Shown here in pieces: positions 6,043 through 6,302 of a stretch of 6,302 nucleotides of DNA (positions are counted from its first letter, which is position 1; each line of letters starts with the position of its first letter). Both the position numbers and the translations under genes were made by a program. A model generated the notes under the pieces. The model saw nothing but the letters and a program-made list of their open reading frames with translations. It was not told the DNA's origin and ran no database searches. Source of the stretch: Candidatus Elarobacter sp. (GTDB taxonomy: Bacteria; Vulcanimicrobiota; Vulcanimicrobiia; Vulcanimicrobiales; Vulcanimicrobiaceae); assembly GCA_030150085.1 (NCBI GenBank), contig JASLGJ010000516.1, positions 1 through 6,302 of the forward strand, read 5' to 3'.

Positions 6043-6302
6043 CGTTACCCCGCCCGCCCGCGCTTCGGCGAAGAGGGCCTGCACGTAGCGGTCGTCCGCG
6101 GCGGCGAGGCGGTCCACCGGGCCGGCGTACGCCACCCGGCCGTGCGCCAGCACCACCGCATCGCGGCACAGCGCAAAGGCGTCGGCGAGCACCGACGTCG
6201 CCAGCACCAGCTCGCAGTTCGTGCGCGCGGCGTAGGCGGCGAGCAGCGCGCGCAGCGCGGGGCGGCCGTCGGCGTCGACGTTGGCGAACGGCTCGTCCAG
6301 GA
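6031..6302 (-). CDS. ABC transporter ATP-binding protein, C-terminal part (5' end outside window)
   Basis: Reading in from the right edge, the first 89 complete residues give the second half of an ABC ATPase, the motor subunit that powers transport across the inner membrane. Residues 1-9 are LDEPFANVD: end of Walker B, the catalytic Glu (E3) and the D-loop. The later VVLAHGRVAYAGPVDRL (49-65) matches the usual end of the domain (strand, turn, Gly-x-x-x-x-x-G). The H-loop position, normally Thr-His, reads A34-T-S36, so the switch histidine seems missing. The Walker A and signature motifs lie beyond the window. The TGA at 6031-6033 lies inside the 3' end of the convergent plus-strand gene (12-nt overlap). 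Substrate and partner permease cannot be told from this part. Confidence 0.85.
   Translation of the reverse strand, partial: LDEPFANVDADGRPALRALLAAYAARTNCELVLATSVLADAFALCRDAVVLAHGRVAYAGPVDRLAAADDRYVQALFAEARAGGVTLDA

Overview
The window is high-GC bacterial DNA with tightly packed genes, ordinary Shine-Dalgarno sites and some GTG/TTG starts. A lipobox lipoprotein and several exported proteins fit a diderm cell. No gene fixes the lineage. The mix of RNase D, a TVP38-type membrane protein, novel secreted proteins and Thr/Pro-rich tails would suit a poorly sampled phylum such as Eremiobacterota, but that is a weak guess.

Layout, left to right. Positions 1-349 form one very large inverted repeat: two 163-nt arms around a 23-nt loop. 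The left arm carries a mirrored copy of the 3' end of the RNase D gene and stops at the window edge. Next, on the minus strand, is a two-gene unit: a TVP38/TMEM64 (VTT-domain) membrane protein followed by RNase D (rnd), joined by an ATGA overlap. Its upstream region (2231-2478) has no gene. It holds two related blocks of about 50 nt, 124 nt apart, with a hairpin between them, and so may be a structured leader. A strong terminator-like hairpin (2479-2513) closes the next minus-strand unit, which consists of a divergent RpiB/LacAB-family protein followed by a secreted Met-rich protein with a TTG start.

A 123-nt divergent intergenic region with a 10-bp palindrome separates this from a plus-strand pair of novel exported proteins. 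These are a 452-aa predicted lipoprotein and a 261-aa protein whose start overlaps the lipoprotein's end. They are less GC-rich than their neighbours and match no family I recognise. At the right edge, the C-terminal end of an ABC transporter ATPase runs in on the minus strand and overlaps the preceding gene tail to tail by 12 nt.

No tRNA, rRNA, CRISPR array or transposase was seen. The items most worth a second look are the large inverted repeat, the duplicated leader element, the altered RpiB-like active site and the overlapping pair of novel exported proteins.
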